20,594 nucleotides of DNA from Candidatus Aminicenantota bacterium. Lineage in GTDB: Bacteria > Acidobacteriota > Aminicenantia > S016-38. The position numbers and the translations under genes are program-made. The stretch is from the NCBI GenBank assembly GCA_027062035.1, contig JAMOUL010000380.1, positions 1 through 20,594 of the forward strand. The letters run 5' to 3'. Below the pieces are notes generated by a model. The model was not told the DNA's origin and searched no databases. It saw nothing but the letters and a program-made list of their open reading frames with translations. Positions 1 through 7,116 of the stretch are shown here, piece after piece. The number at the start of each line of letters is the position of its first letter. The first letter of the stretch is position 1.

Positions 1-1
1 A

Positions 2-649
2 ATTTCAAAGCTTGAATTGAAAAGGAACAGAGAAACCACTATTGCGGTCCTGATAAACGTTCTTGATCGAATATTAAGACTGCTACATCCCTTTATGCCC
101 TTTATTACAGAGGAAATATGGCAAAAACTGCCCCATGACGGGGACTCCATAACAGTCGCATCCTATCCCGGGGGAGGCGAATGGAACTGGCCGGAGGTAA
201 TGGATGATGTCTCTCTGTTTATGGAAGCCGTCTCTCAAATAAGGAAAATACGTTCAGAACACACGATAAATCCAAAAACGAAAATAAAGGTGGCGATCTC
301 CCTTCAGGATAAGTTCCTTACGAATCATGTAGAAGAACTAAGTGCTCTTGTAAGGGCAGAAAGCGTGGAATTTGGAAGGGTATTTGAAAAGGGATTTAAG
401 GACGTTATTAAAGACGGAGAAGTATCTGTTGTGGTAGAGGAAAAAATTGATATAGAAGCCGAGAAGAAAAGAGTGGAAAGGGAAATCACAAAACTCAGCG
501 AAGAAATAATCAAACTCGAAAAGAGGCTATCAATGAAGGGATTCAGAGAAAAAGCCCCTGAAGCAGTGGTAAGAAAAACCGAAGAGGGCCTGAAGGATGC
601 AAAGCTGAAAAAACAAAAACTGGAAGAGTATCTTTCCACACTTAAATGA
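2..649 (+). CDS. valS: Valine--tRNA ligase, C-terminal part (partial)
   Basis: Valyl-tRNA synthetase charges tRNA-Val with valine in the cytoplasm. The frame is open to the left edge of the window (codons from base 2 read ISKLELKRNRE), so only about the last 215 residues are present. What is visible is the end of the catalytic body, the anticodon-binding helical domain (LLHPFMPFITEEIWQKLP is a class I Val/Ile/Leu synthetase signature), and the ValRS-specific C-terminal coiled coil rich in Lys/Glu, including FREKAPEAVV, a hallmark of the ValRS tRNA-binding arm. The stop codon TGA overlaps the ATG of the next gene (ATGA), so the two are probably translationally coupled. Confidence in family is high; nothing can be said about the missing N-terminus. 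Confidence 0.95.
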   Translation: MSKLELKRNRETTIAVLINVLDRILRLLHPFMPFITEEIWQKLPHDGDSITVASYPGGGEWNWPEVMDDVSLFMEAVSQIRKIRSEHTINPKTKIKVAISLQDKFLTNHVEELSALVRAESVEFGRVFEKGFKDVIKDGEVSVVVEEKIDIEAEKKRVEREITKLSEEIIKLEKRLSMKGFREKAPEAVVRKTEEGLKDAKLKKQKLEEYLSTLK

Positions 650-1140
650 TAAGGTATCTTCACAGATGCATTTCCACCCAGGAATGGGCAAAGAAAGAAG
701 GCATGGAGGGTGTATACATTTGCGGAAGCCAGATACGGGGAAAGGGGAAGGAAGGGAGGCCATGGCATTCTCCACCGGGTCTCGGACTTTACATGACGAT
801 ACTCAAAAAAACAAATTTGCCACTGGAAGAGCTCCTCGACCTTCCTGTTCGGGTAGCAAAAAAAATAAATACATGGCTCCTTAAATACGAAATAAAGGGT
901 GAAATAAAGGAACCCAATGATGTTCTGGTAAATGGCAAAAAAATCTGCGGGATACTCATTGAAAGGAAAAGGAATAACATATATATTGGTATCGGCATAA
1001 ATCTAAATCACAAAAAGGAAGACTTTCCCCTATACCTGAGAGAAAGTGCCACATCTTTTTACATAGAACGGGGAATAACCCTGAATCCACTCAGGGCAGC
1101 TGTAGAAATTCTGGACCATCTGGAAGAACTCAGGCTGTAG
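646..1140 (+). CDS. birA: Biotin--[acetyl-CoA-carboxylase] ligase, minimal form
   Basis: This 164-residue protein should activate biotin as biotinyl-AMP and attach it to a carrier-protein lysine. The family features visible are STQEWAK near residue 10, the glycine/arginine adenylate loop RGKGKEGRPW (31-40), a PND motif (90-92), GKKICGILIE (97-106) and GIGINLN (115-121). It is short: there is no N-terminal helix-turn-helix, so it is not a BirA repressor, and the usual C-terminal SH3-like domain is absent, the protein ending soon after the catalytic core. The normally conserved KWPND reads KEPND, Trp being replaced by Glu. The ATG overlaps the valS stop, giving strong start support and coupling. 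It is a ligase-family protein with good confidence; whether this trimmed version is fully active is uncertain. Confidence 0.85.
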   Translation: MIRYLHRCISTQEWAKKEGMEGVYICGSQIRGKGKEGRPWHSPPGLGLYMTILKKTNLPLEELLDLPVRVAKKINTWLLKYEIKGEIKEPNDVLVNGKKICGILIERKRNNIYIGIGINLNHKKEDFPLYLRESATSFYIERGITLNPLRAAVEILDHLEELRL

Positions 1141-1184
1141 ATTCCCTTCAATTCTTTATGTATTCATAATATCCAAAATTAAAA

Positions 1185-1213
1185 TTGACCTGTTGCTCTC
1201 TTTGAGGTATCCT
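1185..1213 (+). promoter_or_regulatory. Sigma-70-type promoter, possibly leaderless
   Basis: TTGACC (1185-1190, 5/6 to the -35 consensus), a 17-base spacer, then TATCCT (1208-1213, 4/6 to -10). The expected transcription start falls at or next to the ATG at 1220, so the mRNA for the small membrane protein could be nearly leaderless. It lies in the only gap between birA and the next gene, which supports a new transcription unit starting here. Inference from sequence only. Confidence 0.5.
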
Positions 1214-1219
1214 TTTTAT

Positions 1220-1417
1220 ATGGACTGGAAATTAGTTGCATTTATTATAATCCTTGGGGTAGTGGGTTTTCTCTTGTATTTTATCTTACGTAGAAGAAAA
1301 AAATTTCCATATCTAACTGAAAGTGTCCCAACCCCCAGGGATGTGTATTTGAAAATCCATCAAAAGAAGAGGAAAAATGGCAAAGATACTGATATTCAAA
1401 GGGAAAAAACCTCCTGA
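1220..1417 (+). CDS. Small single-pass membrane protein, unknown function
   Basis: I do not recognise a family. The 65-residue product has one hydrophobic segment (about residues 4-24: LVAFIIILGVVGFLLYFIL) followed at once by a basic stop-transfer cluster RRRKK and a Lys/Arg-rich polar tail of about 35 residues, predicting an N-out/C-in topology with a cytoplasmic tail. ATG 1220 is preferred over an upstream in-frame TTG at 1193 because the hydrophobic segment then starts right after the N-terminus and the candidate promoter ends just upstream. A GAGG at 1204-1207 is a possible but distant ribosome site. The 3' end overlaps the next gene by 41 bases in another frame, so the two are likely co-expressed and translationally linked. 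Possibly a membrane partner of the NERD protein, which is inference only. Confidence 0.55.
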   Translation: MDWKLVAFIIILGVVGFLLYFILRRRKKFPYLTESVPTPRDVYLKIHQKKRKNGKDTDIQREKTS

Positions 1418-2495
1418 AAATAAGGGAGAAGTAAATTTCGCAAGATTTGCAAAAAAATACTTACCCGATGATTTTGTACTCATTACAAACCCTGAAATAA
1501 ATAACGTAGAAGTAGATTTTCTGCTGTTTGGACCGGATAAATTTCTTGCGGTAGAAGTTAAATACTGGCTTGGTGTTATAATGGAGAACCCCTTCGGAAA
1601 GTGGAAGATCATTTATAGAAACAGGGAAAAAAGCGAGTACGACCCCTTCTTTCAGGCTCAAAGGGAAAGGAAGGCGGTAAATAAATTCGTCTATGACAGG
1701 TTCGGAATAAAGTTCCAGAGCAAATGCCTCATAATAAATATGGCTCCTGGAGCAGAGTTCAACGTAACAAAAAGACAGAAGAATTTTATCCTCTTCCAGT
1801 ATAAAAACGACGAATCCCTCAGAAAACTTCTGGCAGAAGGAAATTTCGGGAAAATGCCCAGGGATCTGGCGGGGAAATTAAGAAGGGCATTCCTCTCCTA
1901 CTGGGGTTCTCAGCTGGAAGAATCAGACCCTGACCTCTGGGCATGGGACTGTTTCTCCAACAATAAGACCTTTATCTGTTTACATCCCAGGGAAAACAGG
2001 GAAATTTCCGAACAGAACAACGATGCCATTCTCAGCTTTATAAAGGGGTACCCTCTGGATGCCATAGCAAAGTGGGAAGATCTCCTCTATTCCGAAATTG
2101 TAACGCCTCTGGAAAAAAGCTTTGTCATCGTAAACCTGGCCTACGCATATTATCGTGTGGGCAACTTCAAGGAACTTGTTTCCATGCTTTACACATACAG
2201 TTTCACCGAGGAGGCAGGAGAGTTCAAAGAATATCTTGAGTTCCTCCTTGCCCTGGCTTACTTCAAGCTTGGAGGAAGGGACAATCTGGAAAAAGCACGA
2301 AGAATCGCTGAACGTTTACCCAAAGAAGGACTCATTGAAAAGGATGAGCTTTTAAAATTACTATTCAATATCTATTCCGCCCTGGGAGAATGGGAAAAGG
2401 CCAAAAAAGCCCTCAACGGCCTTTCCGGAAAGGGAGATGGAGCCATAAGACAGAGGCTACTCCTTGTAGAGGAAAAACTCAGGAAGAAAAAATAA
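1377..2495 (+). CDS. NERD-domain (nuclease-related) protein with TPR-like C-terminal half
   Basis: The N-terminal ~125 residues fit the NERD domain, a member of the PD-(D/E)XK nuclease superfamily: GE at 17-18, VDFLLFGPDKFLAVEVKYW (46-64) with Asp47, Glu60 and Lys62 in the D...ExK pattern, a following GxI strand plus W, and a FFQAQ segment (91-95) matching the conserved Gln of the family. The C-terminal ~150 residues are helical with TPR-like repeats (NLAYAYYRVGNFKELVSML, then ALAYFKLGG and NIYSALGEWEKAKKAL). There is no signal peptide or membrane segment, so it should be cytosolic. The ATG follows an AGAGG site. It sits between a small membrane protein and kbl, with no recognisable defence genes nearby. 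The nuclease residues look intact, but the substrate and biological role are unknown. Confidence 0.75.
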   Translation: MAKILIFKGKKPPENKGEVNFARFAKKYLPDDFVLITNPEINNVEVDFLLFGPDKFLAVEVKYWLGVIMENPFGKWKIIYRNREKSEYDPFFQAQRERKAVNKFVYDRFGIKFQSKCLIINMAPGAEFNVTKRQKNFILFQYKNDESLRKLLAEGNFGKMPRDLAGKLRRAFLSYWGSQLEESDPDLWAWDCFSNNKTFICLHPRENREISEQNNDAILSFIKGYPLDAIAKWEDLLYSEIVTPLEKSFVIVNLAYAYYRVGNFKELVSMLYTYSFTEEAGEFKEYLEFLLALAYFKLGGRDNLEKARRIAERLPKEGLIEKDELLKLLFNIYSALGEWEKAKKALNGLSGKGDGAIRQRLLLVEEKLRKKK

Positions 2496-2514
2496 TAAAG
2501 GAAGGAGGGAATCT

Positions 2515-3690
2515 ATGGGTAAATTGGATTTTTTGACCCAGGAAATTGAAGAACTAAAAAAAGCAGGTCTCTATAACACCATAAGGGTTATAGGTTCTGC
2601 TCAGAGTGCCTGGACAGAGGTGGACGGCAAAAAGGTACTGAATATGTGCTCCAACAATTATCTTGGTTTTGCTAACCATCCAGAGTTAAAGAAAAAAGCC
2701 ATTGAAGCCATCGAACTTTATGGAGTTGGTCCGGCAGCGGTACGTTCTATTGCTGGAACCATGCATCTTCACAATATCCTGGAAGAAAAACTTGCCAAGT
2801 TTAAAAAGTCAGAAGCTGCACTGTCCCTTCAGGGAGGATTTATTGCCAATCTTGCAACCATTCCAGCTTTAATTCCATCTGAAGAAGATGTGGTATTTTC
2901 TGATGAATTGAACCACGCGAGCATCATTGACGGGATAAGGCTTACCAAGGCTAAAAGAGTAGTTTATAAGCATCTTGATATGAATAGCCTTGAAGATGCC
3001 CTGAAGAAACACACTGGAAGAAGGAAACTCATTGTCTCAGATGGAGTATTCTCCATGGACGGTGATATAGCCCCCCTTCCTGAACTTGTAGAGCTTGCAG
3101 AAAAATATGACGCTCTTCTCATGATAGATGATGCCCACGGAGAGGGAGTTCTTGGAGATCATGGAAGGGGTATCAGTGACCACTTCGGCCTTCATGGAAG
3201 GGTGGATATAGAAGTAGGTACAATGAGTAAGGCCTTCGGAGTGGTCGGAGGTTTTGTAGCTGGAACCCAAAAGCTAATAGAATTTTTGAAACAGAAAGCC
3301 AGACCCTTCCTTTTCTCCTCTGCAACAACACCGGCAGATGTAGCCGCAGTAATAGCAGCGGTTGACATTCTGGAAAACGACGACAGCCTTGTGAAAAAGC
3401 TCTGGGATAATGCCAAATACTTCAAGGAAAAGATGAAGGATGCGGGATTTGACACAGGCCAGAGCCAGACGCCAATAACACCGGTGATGCTTGGAGAGGC
3501 TAAACTTGCTCAGGAATTTTCCAGGAGATTGTTTGAAGAGGGCATTTTTGCTCAGGCAATCGGATATCCCACAGTCCCAAAGGGCAAAGCAAGGATAAGG
3601 GTTATGATTTCTGCAGCACACTCCAAGGAAGACCTGGACTTCGCCCTGGAAAAATTCGAAAAAGTAGGTAAAGAACTGGGAGTGATTTGA
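2515..3690 (+). CDS. kbl: Glycine C-acetyltransferase / 8-amino-7-oxononanoate synthase family (alpha-oxoamine synthase)
   Basis: This PLP enzyme condenses an amino acid with an acyl-CoA: either glycine + acetyl-CoA to 2-amino-3-oxobutyrate (Kbl, threonine catabolism) or alanine + pimeloyl-CoA/ACP to the biotin precursor KAPA (BioF). Visible features are SNNYLGF (47-53), GVGPAAVRSIAGT (70-82), the SDELNHASIIDG segment with His134, the PLP-contacting DDAHG (205-209) and the Schiff-base lysine Lys239 in GTMSKAFG. Full family length (391 residues). ATG 2515 has an excellent AAGGAGGG site. The next gene's start overlaps its stop. The IEELKKAGLY opening and overall motifs resemble Kbl more than dedicated BioF, but a nearby biotin ligase makes BioF or a dual-function enzyme possible; no tdh or other bio gene is in view. 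Confidence 0.85.
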   Translation: MGKLDFLTQEIEELKKAGLYNTIRVIGSAQSAWTEVDGKKVLNMCSNNYLGFANHPELKKKAIEAIELYGVGPAAVRSIAGTMHLHNILEEKLAKFKKSEAALSLQGGFIANLATIPALIPSEEDVVFSDELNHASIIDGIRLTKAKRVVYKHLDMNSLEDALKKHTGRRKLIVSDGVFSMDGDIAPLPELVELAEKYDALLMIDDAHGEGVLGDHGRGISDHFGLHGRVDIEVGTMSKAFGVVGGFVAGTQKLIEFLKQKARPFLFSSATTPADVAAVIAAVDILENDDSLVKKLWDNAKYFKEKMKDAGFDTGQSQTPITPVMLGEAKLAQEFSRRLFEEGIFAQAIGYPTVPKGKARIRVMISAAHSKEDLDFALEKFEKVGKELGVI

Positions 3691-5501
3691 AAAGATACCT
3701 GCCGGTAATTTTACTGTTTGTTGCAATATTTGTTTCCCCATTAAAGGGCGGGGAAATTAAAGTTCCGTCCTTTGCTTTGAGGGGAAAAGCTTTAAAAATT
3801 AAAGGGCTACTTGCGGGAGATACTGTAAAAATAGATGGAAAACAAACCCTGATTCCCTCCAGAATTGGAATATTAAAGGTTGAGATTATCAGGGAGGGAA
3901 AGACCTATCAAAGAAAGGTACTTTCTCTCCCGGGCTTTTTTACCCTGCTCCCCCCGCTGATAGCAATTTTACTTGCCCTTATAACCAAGGACGTCTTCTC
4001 CAGTCTCTTTCTGGGAATATTCACTGCTTCCCTCATGCTAAATTTCCTGAACCCCCTGAAGGCCTTTCTACGGTCCATAGATACCTATATTGTAAATGTC
4101 CTCACCTCAACAGACAAAATATCCATAGTAATCTTCACACTTATGCTGGGAGCTATGGTGGGGGTAATGAGTAAATCCGGTGGAATAGAAGGTATAGTAA
4201 AGAGCCTATCGAGAAAGGTTCATTCATCTAAAACCACCCAGTTTTACACATGGTTGCTTGGGATTTTTATCTTTTTTGATGATTACACAAACACCTTAAT
4301 AGTTGGAAACACTATGAGACCACTTGCGGACCGCTGGAGAGTCTCCAGGGAAAAGCTTGCCTATATAGTTGACTCAACATCTGCTCCTGTGGCTTCAATA
4401 GCTCTGATCTCGACCTGGGTGGGGTTTGAAATTTCTCTTATAGGAGAGGGCTTCCGTCATGTAGGAATAAAAATGGACCCCTATTTTGTATTTCTAAGAA
4501 CAATTCCTCTGAGGTTCTATGTGATCTTTGCTCTATTTTTTGGAATTCTGATAATTATTACAGGTAGAGAGTTTGGACCCATGTTAAAGGCGGAAAAAAG
4601 GGCCCAGATGGGTAAGGTTCTCAGAGACGGAGCAACTCCTCTTTCCAATTTCCAGGTAAGGGACCTGCTTCCAGAAGAGAAAACTCCCAAAAGGTGGATT
4701 AACGGCATCTTACCCGTTCTGGTGGTTATAGTACTGACCTTTGTAGGACTATACCTGTCAGGACTATCAAATTTAAAAAGCGTACCCTCCGGCCCCCTGA
4801 TAAAAAAACTGGGGGTGGTCTTTTCCAGCGGAGATTCGTTCAAAGCCCTGCTGTGGGCTTCATTTTCGGGATTCCTGGTAGCCCTGTTTCTTGCGGTAAC
4901 CCAGAAACTATTAAAGGTGGTTGAAGCTGTAAGAGCGGGAATAGAAGGGATGAAGGCCATGCTAACCGCAGTCCTTATCCTGACTCTGGCCTGGGCACTT
5001 TCTCAGACCATCATGGAAATGGGAACAGGGGAATATCTGGTATCCATCCTTTCAGGGAAATTCGATCCCAGACTTCTTCCTGCCTCTGTGTTCCTTATTT
5101 CAGGAATTATTTCCTTCTCAACCGGAACTTCCTGGGGCACCATGAGCATAGTTTATCCCCTTGTCATCCCATTGGCACATTCTCTTGCAAAGGGACAACC
5201 ATATTATGAACATGTACTTATAGGTACCATTGCTGCTGTGCTAAGCGGTGCTGTGTTTGGGGACCACTGCTCACCTATTTCCGATACTACAATAATGAGT
5301 TCCATGGCTTCTTCCTGTGATCATATAGACCATGTGACCACACAGATTCCCTACGCCCTAACTGTTGCTCTTGCTTCAATGTTTTTTGGAATACTACCCC
5401 TTAATTTCGGAGTTCCTTACATAGTAAGCTTTCTTATGGTAGCAGGTGCATTGGTGGCTACTCTTCTGCTTCTGGGCAAGAAGGTAGATTATTCCCTTTG
5501 A
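3687..5501 (+). CDS. Na+/H+ antiporter, NhaC family, with extracytoplasmic N-terminal domain
   Basis: An integral membrane antiporter of 604 residues with many hydrophobic segments from residue ~83 onward. Diagnostic motifs of the NhaC/ion-transporter group are FFDDYTNTLIVGNTMRPL (197-213, with paired Asp198/Asp199), DSTSAPVASIALISTW, GTSWGTMSIV and GDHCSPISDTTIMSS near the C-terminus. Unusually, it begins with a signal-peptide-like stretch (residues 1-21) and about 60 residues of polar, beta-rich sequence before the first core membrane helix, suggesting a small extracytoplasmic domain. The TTG start at 3687 overlaps the kbl stop (TTGA), preceded by GGGAG, so translation is coupled. Its last 44 bases overlap the 3' end of the convergent gene. 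Transported ion and pH role are inferred from the family; other substrates are possible. Confidence 0.85.
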   Translation: MKRYLPVILLFVAIFVSPLKGGEIKVPSFALRGKALKIKGLLAGDTVKIDGKQTLIPSRIGILKVEIIREGKTYQRKVLSLPGFFTLLPPLIAILLALITKDVFSSLFLGIFTASLMLNFLNPLKAFLRSIDTYIVNVLTSTDKISIVIFTLMLGAMVGVMSKSGGIEGIVKSLSRKVHSSKTTQFYTWLLGIFIFFDDYTNTLIVGNTMRPLADRWRVSREKLAYIVDSTSAPVASIALISTWVGFEISLIGEGFRHVGIKMDPYFVFLRTIPLRFYVIFALFFGILIIITGREFGPMLKAEKRAQMGKVLRDGATPLSNFQVRDLLPEEKTPKRWINGILPVLVVIVLTFVGLYLSGLSNLKSVPSGPLIKKLGVVFSSGDSFKALLWASFSGFLVALFLAVTQKLLKVVEAVRAGIEGMKAMLTAVLILTLAWALSQTIMEMGTGEYLVSILSGKFDPRLLPASVFLISGIISFSTGTSWGTMSIVYPLVIPLAHSLAKGQPYYEHVLIGTIAAVLSGAVFGDHCSPISDTTIMSSMASSCDHIDHVTTQIPYALTVALASMFFGILPLNFGVPYIVSFLMVAGALVATLLLLGKKVDYSL

Positions 5502-7116
5502 TCATTTCCTCCGGAAAATACAATATTCCATAAATGTAGGGATGTGCCTTCCATCGCCTGTATTCACCGAGGTGCTTTTTTATAAAACACAACTGACTGA
5601 CATCTCCTGTAAGCTTATAAAGATCCCATCTTGCCCTCAGAAAGTTAGGTTCTATATAAAGTATTTCCTTTAAAATTGACACAGCCTTATCTTTGTTTTC
5701 CATGCTGGCTTCAAATTCTGCAAACTCCAGCATAAAAAGAACGTTTTTAGGATCCAATGACTTTGTTTTCTCATAGAGTTTTTCCAGATAAGCAATATCT
5801 CCCGGGCTTAATCCATAAACCTCCCCTGCCCTCATAAACGCTCTGATTTCAAGAATCAGCGCTTCAGAGTTACGTCTGGAAAGAGCCTGAGCCTTTTTCG
5901 CCTCAAGAATTGCTCTGCCGATATCATCTCTGTCTTTGAATATATCAAACAGTCTGATATAAACCTTGCTGGCAGAAAGATGAACCTCTGGTTCGTAAGG
6001 AGCAAGTTTGAGCGCCAGAGAGAGGCTTTTCTCTGCCTTTTTAAATTTCAGCTCATGGGAAAAATGCTCGGCCCTTTTTCCAAAATATCTTCCTGTGAAA
6101 AAGACTGTAAAAATAACAAATAGAACGGCAAAACCCACAGCAAGAAGTTCACGTTTGTATTCAATTTTCCCCTTTCTTTCGGAAAGAACAGCAAATGGTA
6201 GCCAGAAAACAGGGTTCAATTCAAAGCTGTGGAAAAAAGCTCCAAAAAGCAGAAGGAGAAAGACTCCTCTCCTTCTACCCCTGGTTTTTAAAACATAACC
6301 AAGAAGAAATATTATAAAAATCACAGCGAAGGGTCCAAGTTCTACCAGGAATTGAAGATAAAGGTTATGCGCCTGAATTGCCTTTTTAAAGTATCTGGCA
6401 GGAAAGCCCTGAACCTCTATTCTGTAAGCATCTGCCCATGAAACATAATTAAGGGCACCAACCCCCAGGGGATGATCTTTATAAATATCCATGGACTTCT
6501 GCCATATCTTCATCCTGGAGAAGGCAAAGGGATCTTTTCCCATATTTCTCAGGTAGTTTGAAAGGGGATTGGGGACAAGAACGAGCAAAAGAATGAGCAG
6601 TAAAAGAACCATCCTGTGCTTTCTTTTCAGAATAAATACAAGGGCGAGCACTGCCAGTAAAAGACCTGTTCTTGACCTTGTAAATGCAATACCTATAAGG
6701 GATAACACCGAAACCAGAGGGGAGGTTACAGGCAGAGAAGAAGCCATTATTACTGCAGCAAGATTCGGATCCTTAAGCACCGTAAATGCCCTTCCACCGC
6801 CTATAATTCCTTCCAATATTGCATTTAAAGCAAGTGCAAACACTATCAAGTTTATAAATTTTATTGGTTCTTCAGGATTTAAACCTGAAAAAAGAAGGAA
6901 AATAAAAATGGCAGAAGCCAGAAAAAAAATGGCCTGGGAAGGGTCAGCCGTAACCGGAAGAAGAGCCACAGAGGAAAAAGCAAGAAAAAGGAAAAGATAC
7001 CCACCCTTCTTTTTTACCCACGGGAAGGGAAGCAAAAAAAGCAGATAAAAGGGAAAATATCTGGAATAGAACAATAATGGCAAAGCAAGAAGAGCAAGCC
7101 AGCTTCTAATCTTCAT
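5458..7116 (-). CDS. O-antigen ligase/polymerase (Wzy_C/WaaL) family membrane protein with TPR-like tail, copy 2
   Basis: 552 residues: about ten hydrophobic segments (1-340), then a soluble helical region with TPR-like repeats (about 357-520). The Wzy_C signature is clear: TRSRTG (146-151), Arg201-x3-Trp205, P..GVG (216-220) and HNLYLQFLVELG (250-261). Family members move lipid-linked glycans onto lipid A core, polymerise O-antigen, or transfer glycans to pilins and other proteins at the periplasmic face. The ATG lies 11 bases inside the upstream paralogue, so the two are co-translated. The placement directly after two pilin genes favours a pilin-glycosylation role, but LPS O-antigen ligation is the alternative because lpxK and waaA are further upstream. 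The 3' end overlaps the convergent antiporter gene by 44 bases. Confidence 0.8.
   Translation of the reverse strand: MKIRSWLALLALPLLFYSRYFPFYLLFLLPFPWVKKKGGYLFLFLAFSSVALLPVTADPSQAIFFLASAIFIFLLFSGLNPEEPIKFINLIVFALALNAILEGIIGGGRAFTVLKDPNLAAVIMASSLPVTSPLVSVLSLIGIAFTRSRTGLLLAVLALVFILKRKHRMVLLLLILLLVLVPNPLSNYLRNMGKDPFAFSRMKIWQKSMDIYKDHPLGVGALNYVSWADAYRIEVQGFPARYFKKAIQAHNLYLQFLVELGPFAVIFIIFLLGYVLKTRGRRRGVFLLLLFGAFFHSFELNPVFWLPFAVLSERKGKIEYKRELLAVGFAVLFVIFTVFFTGRYFGKRAEHFSHELKFKKAEKSLSLALKLAPYEPEVHLSASKVYIRLFDIFKDRDDIGRAILEAKKAQALSRRNSEALILEIRAFMRAGEVYGLSPGDIAYLEKLYEKTKSLDPKNVLFMLEFAEFEASMENKDKAVSILKEILYIEPNFLRARWDLYKLTGDVSQLCFIKKHLGEYRRWKAHPYIYGILYFPEEMIKGNNLPSCPEAEE

Noticed and set aside
325..768. 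Open frames on the minus strand opposite valS and birA
   Set aside because: They lie wholly antisense to genes with strong family motifs, have low-complexity Ser/Phe-rich translations and no ribosome sites.
1377..2495. NERD gene as part of a phage-defence island
   Set aside because: Neighbours are housekeeping genes with no restriction, toxin, recombinase or repeat signals; only the single domain points that way.
4517..4960. Minus-strand open frame of 147 codons inside the antiporter gene
   Set aside because: It is antisense to conserved membrane helices and shows no motif or start signal.
5500..5520. Possible terminator TTTCC-TCC-GGAAA after the antiporter gene
   Set aside because: The stem is only 5 bp, AT-rich and has no T-tract, and it lies inside the coding sequence of the convergent ligase.
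6569..7048. Plus-strand open frame of 159 codons opposite the second ligase
   Set aside because: The translation is Lys/Arg/Thr-rich with no domain, and the opposite frame encodes a clear membrane protein with Wzy_C motifs; it is a shadow frame.
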